The position numbers and the translations under genes were made by a program. From Burkholderiales bacterium (lineage in GTDB: Bacteria > Pseudomonadota > Gammaproteobacteria > Burkholderiales > Burkholderiaceae_E), in contig JAPLQF010000029.1 of NCBI GenBank assembly GCA_026399875.1, forward strand, positions 1-64,000: a DNA stretch of 64,000 nt, in the 5' to 3' direction. Numbering within the stretch: the stretch's first letter is position 1; the number at the start of each line of letters is the position of its first letter. This document shows, in pieces, positions 1-7,003 of this stretch. The notes beneath the pieces were generated by a model. The model was given only the letters and a program-made list of their open reading frames with translations. It was not told the DNA's origin and ran no database searches.

Positions 1-140
1 ACCATCGCCTGCTCGAGCCTGTCGGCTATATCCCGCCGGCCGAGGCCGAGGCAAACTACTACCGGCAACTCTCCGGTCAGTCCACCGCAGTGGAGGCCTG
101 ACTTAACCCAACGGGCCTCCGCGATACCCGGGGCGGTTCA
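1..140 (+). mobile_element. Right end of an IS3-family insertion sequence (partial)
   Basis: The window opens inside an insertion sequence. A transposase tail ends at 101, and the following 39 bases finish in a GC-rich terminus, cctccgcgatacccgggg then cggttca, which in reverse reads TGAACCGCCCCGGG. That matches the type of terminal inverted repeat I know from IS3-family elements. The left end and the target duplication lie outside the window, so element length and group cannot be given. The end abuts a small leftward reading frame that it appears to interrupt. Confidence 0.7.
3..101 (+). CDS. IS3-family transposase OrfB, C-terminal fragment
   Basis: The open frame from the window edge gives a 32-residue tail containing EPVGYIPPAEAEANYYRQL and stopping at TGA 99-101. 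The PAEAE.NYYRQL pattern is the characteristic end of IS3-family DDE (OrfB) transposases, lying just beyond the catalytic rve domain. The catalytic residues are outside the window, so activity cannot be judged. The stop lies 39 bases before the element's terminal repeat, the usual spacing for this family. Confidence 0.75.
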   Translation, partial: HRLLEPVGYIPPAEAEANYYRQLSGQSTAVEA

Positions 141-304
141 AGGCCAACCGCATCGCTGTCGGCGGCGGTTGAAGATTCGGTTGGTGGCTGGTGCCGCCCA
201 CGCAGCCGCAAGAGTGCGGCGGCAAGCAGATCAACGACTTCTTGGTGCGCGTGCCGTGGCCGGTCAGCAGCAGGAGAGAGGGAGACGGGTTCGAGTTCGT
301 GCAT
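77..304 (-). pseudogene. Small reading frame truncated by the IS3 end
   Basis: An ATG at 304 is preceded by AGGA at nine bases and opens a frame rich in alanine and leucine (HQEVVDLLAAALLRLRG) over about 54 codons. At position 140 it enters the insertion-sequence end and continues in frame to a stop at 77, so the last ~20 residues are IS-derived. I read it as a small gene from a mobile-element neighbourhood, cut by the IS. I do not recognise the protein. The composition could also arise by chance in GC-rich DNA, so confidence is limited. Confidence 0.35.
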
Positions 305-396
305 GGCAAGCGTTCCTATGGAAAACGCTTGTCATGCTAGGAATCGAGGGCGCTCGGCGTAACGTGTTTTAGCGGAAACCTGCGTGCCAGGGCGCA

Positions 397-1413
397 TTAC
401 TTGGATGCATCGTAGCGGTGCGTTTCCATCCACTGGCGACGGTGACGATCCTGCCGAGCCGCCTTGCTTTGCTCCGAATGGAACGCGTCCAAGAATTGCT
501 TTTTCCTTGCGAGTAAGTCAGCGATCGCAGCTTCTCTCTCCCTGACACCCATTCGAATCTCTGTCTCCTCGACCAAGGCGCTGCGCCTCCTCTCCAAGGT
601 CAGAAGTTCTTCTTCTAAGCTCGCTTTAGAAGATTGGAGTTGGCGAAGAGTCTGTCGCAATATTCCAGGCTGCACACCGTCATTTTTCAGGTCAAACATT
701 CGCTGGCGTGCAGCTTTTACTTCCGCAATATCTTGGATCACCTTGCCGATCTCGACGCGGTTGCGATCAATTTCAGCCCTGTTTACAGATTGTGCAGCCT
801 TGGCACTGTTAAGTTGACGCTTGCAGTCACCAATTTCATCGACGGCATCACCACGCCGGCTCTTCGCGGCCTCAAGGTCACCGAAGCTCTGGCCAAACAT
901 CGAGTGCTTGGGGAGCTTATTGCCGGCATTCCCAAAGAGCCAGGGCGTGCGCTCAGATTTGGAGTACCAGCGATCAACGTCGCTCTTCGCTTCCTCAAGG
1001 TCCTCGTAGGCTTCGTCCAGTTCTTTATGCGCCTGCGAACGCTCATCTCGAAGACGCTTTGACTCGGTCAGCAGATCCTCCTTTGACTGAAAAAGCACTT
1101 TCTTCTGGGCGTAAAGATCATCAAGCTCGGATTTGTAGTTGCGATCAAATACTGCTAATTGCTCTAGGTTTCGCTCAATATCCCTTTCGAGCACAGACGT
1201 TTTCCTGCGAATCGACGTGATCTCATCGCCAAATCGCTGATCGCCAGCGAGGCGGGCTTGATCCTTGATTTGAGCGACTTCTCGCTGGAGCTGGCCAATA
1301 TCAAAACGGCGTTCGGCCTCAGCTCGATGGGCCATCGTCTGTTCACTTTCAAACCTCGGATAGTCAAATCTGATCCGGGTTTCGCGAATGAACGACTTGA
1401 TGCCTTCAAACAT
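397..1413 (-). CDS. Coiled-coil protein of unknown function, last gene of the leftward island operon
   Basis: A 338-residue product, charged and heptad-rich over most of its length: long Glu/Lys/Arg/Gln stretches at about residues 20-150 and 190-310 predict extended coiled coils, interrupted by a hydrophobic and glycine-rich patch (WLFGNAGNKLPKHSMFG) near the middle. There is no signal peptide, membrane segment or recognisable catalytic motif. The ATG at 1413 (MFEGIKSFIRETRIRF) is preferred: it lies 23 bases after the upstream stop, while the longer frame would need a TTG overlapping the previous gene. No strong Shine-Dalgarno is visible, suggesting translational coupling. Position after a repressor/protease pair and a HicA-like protein suggests a structural or sensor partner; function unknown. 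Confidence 0.7.
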   Translation of the reverse strand: MFEGIKSFIRETRIRFDYPRFESEQTMAHRAEAERRFDIGQLQREVAQIKDQARLAGDQRFGDEITSIRRKTSVLERDIERNLEQLAVFDRNYKSELDDLYAQKKVLFQSKEDLLTESKRLRDERSQAHKELDEAYEDLEEAKSDVDRWYSKSERTPWLFGNAGNKLPKHSMFGQSFGDLEAAKSRRGDAVDEIGDCKRQLNSAKAAQSVNRAEIDRNRVEIGKVIQDIAEVKAARQRMFDLKNDGVQPGILRQTLRQLQSSKASLEEELLTLERRRSALVEETEIRMGVREREAAIADLLARKKQFLDAFHSEQSKAARQDRHRRQWMETHRYDASK

Positions 1414-1436
1414 GACGTAGCGGAAGTGTGGGAACG

Positions 1437-2843
1437 TCAGAACAACAGTCTGGCTATGTCGCTGGCCGCGTTCAGTCCGCCTCGCCAATCACTACCGCTC
1501 TTGGGCAGCGTGTAGGTGTATCGGTCATCGCCCTTGAAGACGAGCTTGAAGTGCTTTCCATCTTCGGAAATCGAGAAGCCCATGTCCTCGAGTTCGCGTC
1601 GCATCTTTCCGTCGATGGTGGTCATACCTCGGAGCATTTTCTTCAGCTGCTCTCGATGGCCTTCGAGGGGGTTCCCGTCGAGCTTGTTTGCTTCGAGGAC
1701 GGATGCCAGAACATGTTGGCGACGACTGTCTTGAGGAACACGAGTGGCGGCATCTTCGATCGCGTCAAGCAGTATGCAGAGAACCTCGTTCGGATAAACA
1801 TCGCGCTCCCTGCCAAGCCTGAGCAGACCGCCACTTGTAGTCCCGGCTCGAGCCTCGTACTTCCTGAGCTCGTTGTGTAGACGTTGAATCTCCTTTTCGG
1901 CATCTTCGAGGCGCTGGTCCTTGGCTTCGATCTCTTGATCGAACGTCTTGACGTAATCCTCGAGCGCCTTGGACCCGGATGCCTTGAGGGAGTGGATGGC
2001 CTGTCGAGACGCGGTTTCGCGAACGTAAGCCCAAGTGCATCGGGCGATCGGGCGCCGATTCAATAAGGCAGCTCGAACCTCATCTTTGATTGCGACCGCC
2101 AGATGGCCAGGGGTCGAATACTCTCCCCCCAGGAAGAAGGCTCGACGCCCGCCACCTTCGGGCCAGTAGATGCCGATCGTTCCACCGTAGACATTCTCGG
2201 AATCGACCTCGAGTTGCAGACGAACGGAAAACGGTCTGTTGGGCTCTACAACGACATGCGCCATCCCCGACAAGTCCGCCGCGAGACGATTGACGTCAAG
2301 AAGGTGTCCGCCTTGAAACTGTGCGCTGACATAGACGATGGGCAGTCTGCAGCCGGCGTCGCCGCGAATCAGCTTGGCAGCGAGATCGATGTCAGCATGG
2401 GCGAGGATGTGTGCCTGGTCGCGAATCGGGAGAGGACCATCTGCTGCACCTCCAAGGGAGTCCAGCACTGTCCGTACCACAACAGGCTTCTTCGCTGACG
2501 GTAAACGAGCCGCGGCATGTTGAGATTCGCACTCGACCCTGATGCCTACCCAAGCGTCGGACGATGTTCTCGAAAACACAACCGTCGTCAGCCATTCCAA
2601 ATCATCGTCGTGTCTGCTGTACCGAATTCCTGCCAGATCGACGTCGGTCGAACTGCTGACGAGCGACTGAACTTTCTCGTTGCCGCTCTGAACGGAAGCC
2701 TCATCCTTCTGTTGGATTTCCTGCAGCCTGTCGGCGGCCAAGCTGGTGTGCGGAGATCCGGATATCCACGTCACCATCGCATGAAGGAAGTCCGCCGTGG
2801 TGCGGTTCGCGTCAACAGAAAATTCGGTGGCGAACGAAAGCAT
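1437..2843 (-). CDS. Unknown 468-aa protein with coiled coil and HicA-like C-terminus
   Basis: The product begins MLSFATEFSVDANRTTADF. GGAGG lies seven bases before the ATG at 2843, better than the in-frame ATG at 2897, which would overlap the protease gene by 35 bases. The first ~270 residues look like mixed alpha/beta with a conserved-looking core (PIVYVSAQFQGGHLLDVNRL, then GGTIGIYWPEGGG). A coiled coil follows at ~285-340. The last ~60 residues (MGFSISEDGKHFKLVF ... YTLPKSGSDWRGG) resemble the dsRNA-binding-like fold of HicA toxins, including a GxH triad like the HicA catalytic histidine. I infer a possible RNA-directed effector; the family is not recognised. It sits third in the operon. 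Confidence 0.7.
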   Translation of the reverse strand: MLSFATEFSVDANRTTADFLHAMVTWISGSPHTSLAADRLQEIQQKDEASVQSGNEKVQSLVSSSTDVDLAGIRYSRHDDDLEWLTTVVFSRTSSDAWVGIRVECESQHAAARLPSAKKPVVVRTVLDSLGGAADGPLPIRDQAHILAHADIDLAAKLIRGDAGCRLPIVYVSAQFQGGHLLDVNRLAADLSGMAHVVVEPNRPFSVRLQLEVDSENVYGGTIGIYWPEGGGRRAFFLGGEYSTPGHLAVAIKDEVRAALLNRRPIARCTWAYVRETASRQAIHSLKASGSKALEDYVKTFDQEIEAKDQRLEDAEKEIQRLHNELRKYEARAGTTSGGLLRLGRERDVYPNEVLCILLDAIEDAATRVPQDSRRQHVLASVLEANKLDGNPLEGHREQLKKMLRGMTTIDGKMRRELEDMGFSISEDGKHFKLVFKGDDRYTYTLPKSGSDWRGGLNAASDIARLLF

Positions 2844-2862
2844 CAGAGTTCCTCCAAGTCGG

Positions 2863-3777
2863 TCATTCAGCAGCTGATCGTTGCCAATCGGGGTCATCGA
2901 GATTGTCGCCGTCCTGCCACGACTGATCCCAGGGGCGGGGCTCGGCGCCTTCGAGCACCAGCAGGGTCAGCACGCGATCACGCGCGCCGTAGCTGTGCTT
3001 GAACTCGCGCAGCTTCATGTAGGGCGCTTCCTCGGCGCACCACGTCGAGGCCGGAAGCTCGATACCGTCCCACGCCTGTGCGACGCTTTCGTCGGCCGCC
3101 AGGGTGCCAGGCAGCGGCTCCTGCGGATCGGAGGTTCGCCGGATGCGGGCGCGCGTGCGCACAGCGCTCTTGCTGCGCCACTCGTACTTCAGAAAGCCGT
3201 TGTCCCAGTGCAGCAGGATCGCGCGCTGGTCCGTGTACTTGATGAACCGGATGCACAGCGCCTCGAAGGACACCTCGAACGTCTTCGCCAGATCGCTCAA
3301 CACCTTGAGGTCGATGCGGCGGTTAGCGATGGCGTCGCGCAGCACGTCGCCGGGCATCAGGATGTTGCTGGCGAACTCGTCGGCTTCCCGTTCGATGACG
3401 GCGGCGGTGTCGAGGCCGAAGTGGACCGACTCCTTGTCGCAGCGAAAGGACCCTTGTCGTGCTCGGTGCAGAACGAAGTGGCCGAGCTCGTGCGCGATGG
3501 TGAACCGACGCCGTTCGGGCCCAGCGTCCGGGTTGACGAAGATCCCCCACTCGGCGGCATCCTTCGGATTGCGCACCAGCATGCCCTCGCAGTGTTAGAC
3601 CGGCGAGGGCATTGGCGGCTTGATGACGCGCACGTCCTTGCCGAGAGGGCTGCCGGGCAAGCCTTCACGGACCTGATCCAGGTCGACACGCACCACGGCC
3701 TGGCCGTGCGCCGCCCGCAGCCACTTCAGGATCGTGGCCGCGGCGGTGAAGCCGTTGAGTGGTGCGCCGCTGCTCAC
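2863..3777 (-). pseudogene. ImmA/IrrE-family metallopeptidase interrupted by an in-frame stop
   Basis: The coding frame starts with a GTG at 3777 that overlaps the TGA of the XRE gene (GTGA), runs 60 codons, meets TAA at 3595-3597, and continues open in the same frame to 2863. The downstream part has the zinc motif HELGH (in RRRFTIAHELGHFVLH) and the downstream acidic ligand segment EREADEFA, followed by a C-terminal domain of ~130 residues. ImmA/IrrE enzymes cleave or inactivate partner XRE repressors. The interrupted codon could once have been GAA (one base change). A new ATG five codons later (3582) could still give a 239-residue protein retaining the active site. Either a nonsense mutation, a sequencing error or a split gene. 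Confidence 0.75.
3582..3582 (-). other. Possible re-initiation codon downstream of the premature TAA
   Basis: The ATG ending at 3582 is the first methionine after the stop at 3595-3597. The sequence just upstream, TGCGAGGGC, contains GAGG four bases before the ATG, so re-initiation is possible. The resulting protein would keep HELGH at residues 31-35 but lose the ~65-residue N-terminal helix region. Confidence 0.35.
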
Positions 3778-4121
3778 GCCTTGCCGGCCTCGTCTTTGCG
3801 CGAGCCGAACATCAGATCGAGCGCTTGCCGGTAGCGCTGCTTCTCCTCGTCCGTCATGCCGGCGTACTCGCGGAAGAACTGGACGTCCTCGGGGCTGGCC
3901 TGGGGCACCTTGTCGAGGGTGTCGCCCATCACGTCCTCCATCGTCACGCCCAGCACCTTGGCCAGCGCGTGAACCCGTTCGGCCGAGGGGCGCTGCCACT
4001 CCTTCATCTCCAGTTCCCAGATGTAGGCCTTGGTGCAGCCGACCGCGTCGGCCACCTGCTGCAAGGTCAGCTTCTTCGCCTCGCGCAAGCGCCGCAGGCG
4101 TAATCCAAACGCCGAAGCCAT
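3774..4121 (-). CDS. XRE-family transcriptional repressor
   Basis: A 115-residue protein with an N-terminal helix-turn-helix of the Cro/C1 type at about residues 6-62: LRRLREAKKLTLQQVADAVG, then CTKAYIWELE as recognition helix, and ALAKVLGV closing the domain. The remaining ~50 residues are charged and helical, suited to dimerisation or to interaction with the adjacent ImmA/IrrE protease. It is first in the leftward operon and its stop overlaps the protease start, the classic arrangement of an XRE/ImmA switch. A 9-bp inverted repeat at 4145-4175 next to the -10 box suggests autorepression. Confidence 0.9.
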   Translation of the reverse strand: MASAFGLRLRRLREAKKLTLQQVADAVGCTKAYIWELEMKEWQRPSAERVHALAKVLGVTMEDVMGDTLDKVPQASPEDVQFFREYAGMTDEEKQRYRQALDLMFGSRKDEAGKA

Positions 4122-4144
4122 GGCGATGTCCCCGTCTCGAATGA

Positions 4145-4175
4145 ACAGTCAGTGTGTGAAACCAAGACTGACAGT
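4145..4175. promoter_or_regulatory. Inverted repeat: candidate operator of the XRE repressor
   Basis: Arms acagtcagt (4145-4153) and actgacagt (4167-4175) are reverse complements apart from one position, with a 13-bp spacer. The right arm overlaps the leftward -10 box (TATACT, complement of 4173-4178). Placement 25-55 bases in front of the repressor ATG fits an autoregulatory operator. That the XRE protein binds here is inference. Confidence 0.55.
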
Positions 4176-4178
4176 ATA
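4173..4178 (-). promoter_or_regulatory. -10 box of the leftward operon
   Basis: On the minus strand the sequence reads TATACT, five of six matches to the sigma-70 -10 consensus. No good -35 hexamer lies 16-18 bases upstream, so the promoter may be weak. It lies inside the inverted repeat. Confidence 0.5.
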
Positions 4179-4217
4179 GCCACGAGATACCAAAGAGCGC
4201 TAGATGTGCCCCGTTGA

Positions 4218-4246
4218 TTGACAAGCGGAAATGAGCGGGACAGAAT
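4218..4246 (+). promoter_or_regulatory. Sigma-70 promoter of the rightward island operon
   Basis: A perfect TTGACA (4218-4223), a 17-bp spacer and CAGAAT (4241-4246, four of six matches) point to the right. The predicted start near 4253 leaves a leader of about 115 bases before the ATG at 4369. The remainder of the 4122-4368 interval shows nothing else I can name. Confidence 0.6.
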
Positions 4247-4368
4247 CACGCTGTATCTCGCTGCTTTACTACGGCGGGAGCATTGTTCAGTAACCCGCAG
4301 TCGCCGGCTCGCGCACCCGCCTCATCGGTCCGCAGACCTCCGACGCATCTTCGGAAAGGACCGAGAAG

Positions 4369-5610
4369 ATGAAGAAGACCTTTGTCGACGTGCTGCTTGA
4401 GCTGCCGGTGGACACCGCGCTGCGCAACTTCCTGACGGGCCACGGCCTGGCGATGCCCGACGACTTCGCCTGGGATGACGCGCCATCGACCTCGCAGGCG
4501 CTGGTGGACGCCATTCGCGCTTGGACGGACGTTCCCGCCCGGGATCGCCTGATCGGCAACTTGATGGCCAGCGTCCAGCTCGGTGACGGCGCCGGCAAAC
4601 AGGCCTTGTTCCAGGCCGCAGCTGGCGACGGTGCCGCCCTGATGGGCTTGGTCGCCGGCCAAAGCGATGTCCATCGCTCGTTCTGGCTGTACGCGAACCA
4701 CCCGGACCTGTTCGAGCGCGCCTGCGAGTTCGACTACCTGGAGCGCAACGGCACGCAGGCGCAGCAACACGACCTCGGGGTGAAGCGCCAGCCGCGCACC
4801 TCGGATGCCGACCTGGCGGCCCTGCGGCAGGCGATCTCGGCGTTCTACCAGCGCGAGTTGCAGTGCGGCGACGGCAGCGCGGCCTACGTGGTCGAGCGCA
4901 GCCCCGGCGTCTTCCTGCTGACGGTCCACGTCAAGGATCTGGCCATGCTGCGCCTGGAGTTCGAAGGCGCGACCCTCATGCGCCGCGTCGGCAACCCGAA
5001 CATCCACCTGGTGCTGGAGTACGCCGTCGCCACCGGCGTGGTGCGCACCCTGGTCCGGGGCGGCGCGAAGTACCACCAGATGCTGGTCGATGCGTTCGCG
5101 GAGCACCTGCTGGGCGTCAAGGTGGAGCCGCACCGCATCAAGCCGCCGACGCTGGACCTGTCGGTGCTGCGCCTGGGCTTCGACGTGCCAAAGGCCGTGG
5201 CGGACGGTTTCGCCGCCCTGCAGGTGAAGTCGATCTCGGTGCTGAGTCCGGATACCGCCCTGAAGCTGGACTGCACGGCGATGGCGTCCAGCGAGCAGCG
5301 GTGCGTCACCGAACTGCTGCAGGATGCGTTCCCCGGCGAGGACCCGCTGGCCCGCGGCTGGCTGGTCACGGCCGCGCGCATCAACCTGTACTACCCGTCC
5401 GAGCTCGGCAAGTCGCGCTCGAAGGTGATCACGGTGGAGGTGACGCGTCGCGGCCGCCTGAACCTGCACAAGTTCGACGCGGCACTGCAGGCGAAGCTGG
5501 AGGGCTACCTCGTCGACCTGGGCATCCTGCAGCGGGGGCAAACGCTCAGCGCCCAGGAGGCGCCGCCGGAGGCCGGCATGCTGAACCAGCAGCCGGTGTA
5601 CGAGGACTGA
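4369..5610 (+). CDS. Unknown 413-aa protein, first gene of the rightward island operon
   Basis: The ATG is preceded by AAAGGA at eight bases. The product has an alpha-helical, acidic N-terminal part (residues 1-150, ending in an aromatic patch FWLYANHPDLFERACEFDYL) and a longer alpha/beta C-terminal part with alternating hydrophobic strands (VFLLTVHVKDLAMLRLEF; KVITVEVTRRGRLNLHKF). No signal peptide, membrane helix, Walker motif or known catalytic signature is visible. It is followed three bases later by a zinc-ribbon protein gene, so the two are probably made together. Codon use matches the island rather than standing out. I do not recognise the family. Confidence 0.8.
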   Translation: MKKTFVDVLLELPVDTALRNFLTGHGLAMPDDFAWDDAPSTSQALVDAIRAWTDVPARDRLIGNLMASVQLGDGAGKQALFQAAAGDGAALMGLVAGQSDVHRSFWLYANHPDLFERACEFDYLERNGTQAQQHDLGVKRQPRTSDADLAALRQAISAFYQRELQCGDGSAAYVVERSPGVFLLTVHVKDLAMLRLEFEGATLMRRVGNPNIHLVLEYAVATGVVRTLVRGGAKYHQMLVDAFAEHLLGVKVEPHRIKPPTLDLSVLRLGFDVPKAVADGFAALQVKSISVLSPDTALKLDCTAMASSEQRCVTELLQDAFPGEDPLARGWLVTAARINLYYPSELGKSRSKVITVEVTRRGRLNLHKFDAALQAKLEGYLVDLGILQRGQTLSAQEAPPEAGMLNQQPVYED

Positions 5611-5613
5611 CCG

Positions 5614-6576
5614 GTGTCGGCGCACGACGCCTGGGCCCTGGCGTGCCGTCTGTTTGCGGGCGGCACGCCGGTGCTGCACGCATCGCTGTCGCCCACCGAG
5701 ATCGGCGCCTTGCCCGCCCTCGGGCGCGCCGTGCGGCCGGCTGCGCTGGACCAGCGATTCGTGCTCTGCCCGTACTGCCAGCAGCACCGAGCGCAGGTTT
5801 GGGGTGACGGACGCGGCGGGCGAACCTGCCATTGCCCGGAGTGCGGCCCGGTGCCGGTTGCGGCCGACGACGTCGCCGCGCTGGTGCTGGACGAGGACTG
5901 GCTACGCCAGAAGTTGCGCCTCGCTCTGGAGATCGAGAGTCGCGATGGCGTCGACGATCTCGGGGGTGGCGTGTGGCGACTGGGCGATTCGCGGCGCTCG
6001 CCGATCCTGCTGGCACGCGAAATCGTTCGTCTATGGCGCGAGCCGGCGCTGCTGGACCGGGTGCGCGTGGCCGGTGGCGACGTCCGGGTGATCACGCCAA
6101 AGCCCCGCGAGACGCGTGGCGCGCCCTTCGGGCCGGGCGTGGAATGGCTGGCGCTGGAGGATCGGTTTGCCTTCTACGGCGGCGGCATCGCATTCATCAG
6201 CGCAGGCGGTGCCCGCGGCACGGCAGGAGTGATCGACCCGACCACACCGGTGCATGGGCCGTTCTCGGAAGACTTCAGGTGGGTGACGCTGCCCGACTGG
6301 CCGGGTGGACCGATCCGCTGCACTGACGGCCAGGCGGCGGTGTTCAAGTCTCTCTGGTCGTTCAAGGGTGAGCCCGTGACGGCTGAGCGGGTCATGCAGC
6401 GCGCAGACCTGGACAGCGACAAGCCGATCGATGTGTTCAAGGTGAAAGCGCGCGATAGAGGCAAGCCCGAAGCTGAGGGCCCGCTGGCCGCCTACCGTGC
6501 CCTCGTGGTCACGCAGAAGCGTCAGGGTCTGTACTCGATGCCCGACGCCGCAGCCCCGACCACTGCGTCGGCCTGA
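5614..6576 (+). CDS. Unknown 320-aa protein with a zinc-ribbon-like motif
   Basis: The start is a GTG three bases after the previous stop, with no room for anything but coupled translation. Residues 51-78 contain CPYC and, 21 residues on, CPEC (VLCPYCQQHRAQVWG ... TCHCPECGP), a four-cysteine zinc ribbon like those of nucleic-acid-binding proteins. The middle is predicted alpha/beta (WRLGDSRRSPILLAREIV). The region around residues 245-290 (GQAAVFKSLWSFKGEPVTAE) resembles a winged-helix-type helical segment. No enzyme motif is evident. The pairing with the preceding protein and the divergent XRE/protease operon suggests a joint role in a DNA- or RNA-linked response; that is inference. Confidence 0.75.
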   Translation: MSAHDAWALACRLFAGGTPVLHASLSPTEIGALPALGRAVRPAALDQRFVLCPYCQQHRAQVWGDGRGGRTCHCPECGPVPVAADDVAALVLDEDWLRQKLRLALEIESRDGVDDLGGGVWRLGDSRRSPILLAREIVRLWREPALLDRVRVAGGDVRVITPKPRETRGAPFGPGVEWLALEDRFAFYGGGIAFISAGGARGTAGVIDPTTPVHGPFSEDFRWVTLPDWPGGPIRCTDGQAAVFKSLWSFKGEPVTAERVMQRADLDSDKPIDVFKVKARDRGKPEAEGPLAAYRALVVTQKRQGLYSMPDAAAPTTASA

Positions 6577-6806
6577 TGTGCTGGTCATCCAAGCGCGATG
6601 GACAACCGATGGCAGTGACGCACGTGCAAGTCACGGCCACGAAAGGCCGCCTGCGTGTGCTCCGGCGAAGAAGTTGGCGCAGGTTTTGAGAGAACTGAGA
6701 GCAGAAGAGAGTCGAACCGGGCGACTTCCGGACGATGGGCCACCACCGCGTGGCGCACGCAGATCGGCGCCGCACCCCGCGTGGCGTCGCGGAACCTGGA
6801 AATGAA
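6577..6806. other. Interval between island and tRNA-Ala, no gene seen
   Basis: About 230 bases separate the zinc-ribbon gene from the tRNA terminator. Short frames exist on both strands but have no ribosome binding site or recognisable sequence. I looked for a copy of the tRNA-Ala 3' end that would mark an attachment site and did not find one here or in the first 400 bases. Confidence 0.5.
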
Positions 6807-6834
6807 AACGCCCAACCGATAGAGGTTGGGCGTT
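6801..6834 (-). terminator. Terminator of the tRNA-Ala transcript
   Basis: Arms aacgcccaacc (6807-6817) and ggttgggcgtt (6824-6834) form a perfect 11-bp stem with a 6-base loop. Read leftward the stem is followed by TTTTCATT, as expected for a rho-independent terminator directly after the tRNA. Confidence 0.8.
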
Positions 6835-6840
6835 GAATGG

Positions 6841-6916
<76 letters not shown>

Positions 6917-6929
6917 AATCAAGCGATCA

Positions 6930-6958
6930 AATATAGCGGATCGACCAAGACAAAACAA
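6930..6958 (-). promoter_or_regulatory. Promoter of tRNA-Ala
   Basis: Leftward TTGTTT (complement of 6953-6958), 17 bases, then TATATT (complement of 6930-6935), ending 13 bases before the mature tRNA 5' end. The A/T-rich composition contrasts with the flanks. Confidence 0.5.
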
Positions 6959-7003
6959 AAACAGGCATCGGTCAATCACGCCCGGCAATCGCTCAGACCG
7001 ACA

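Noticed and set aside
4246..5832. Long leftward open frame opposite the 413-aa gene
   Set aside because: Codon bias mirrors the rightward gene; composition is Arg/Gln/His/Val-rich with no domain, as expected for antisense frames in GC-rich DNA.
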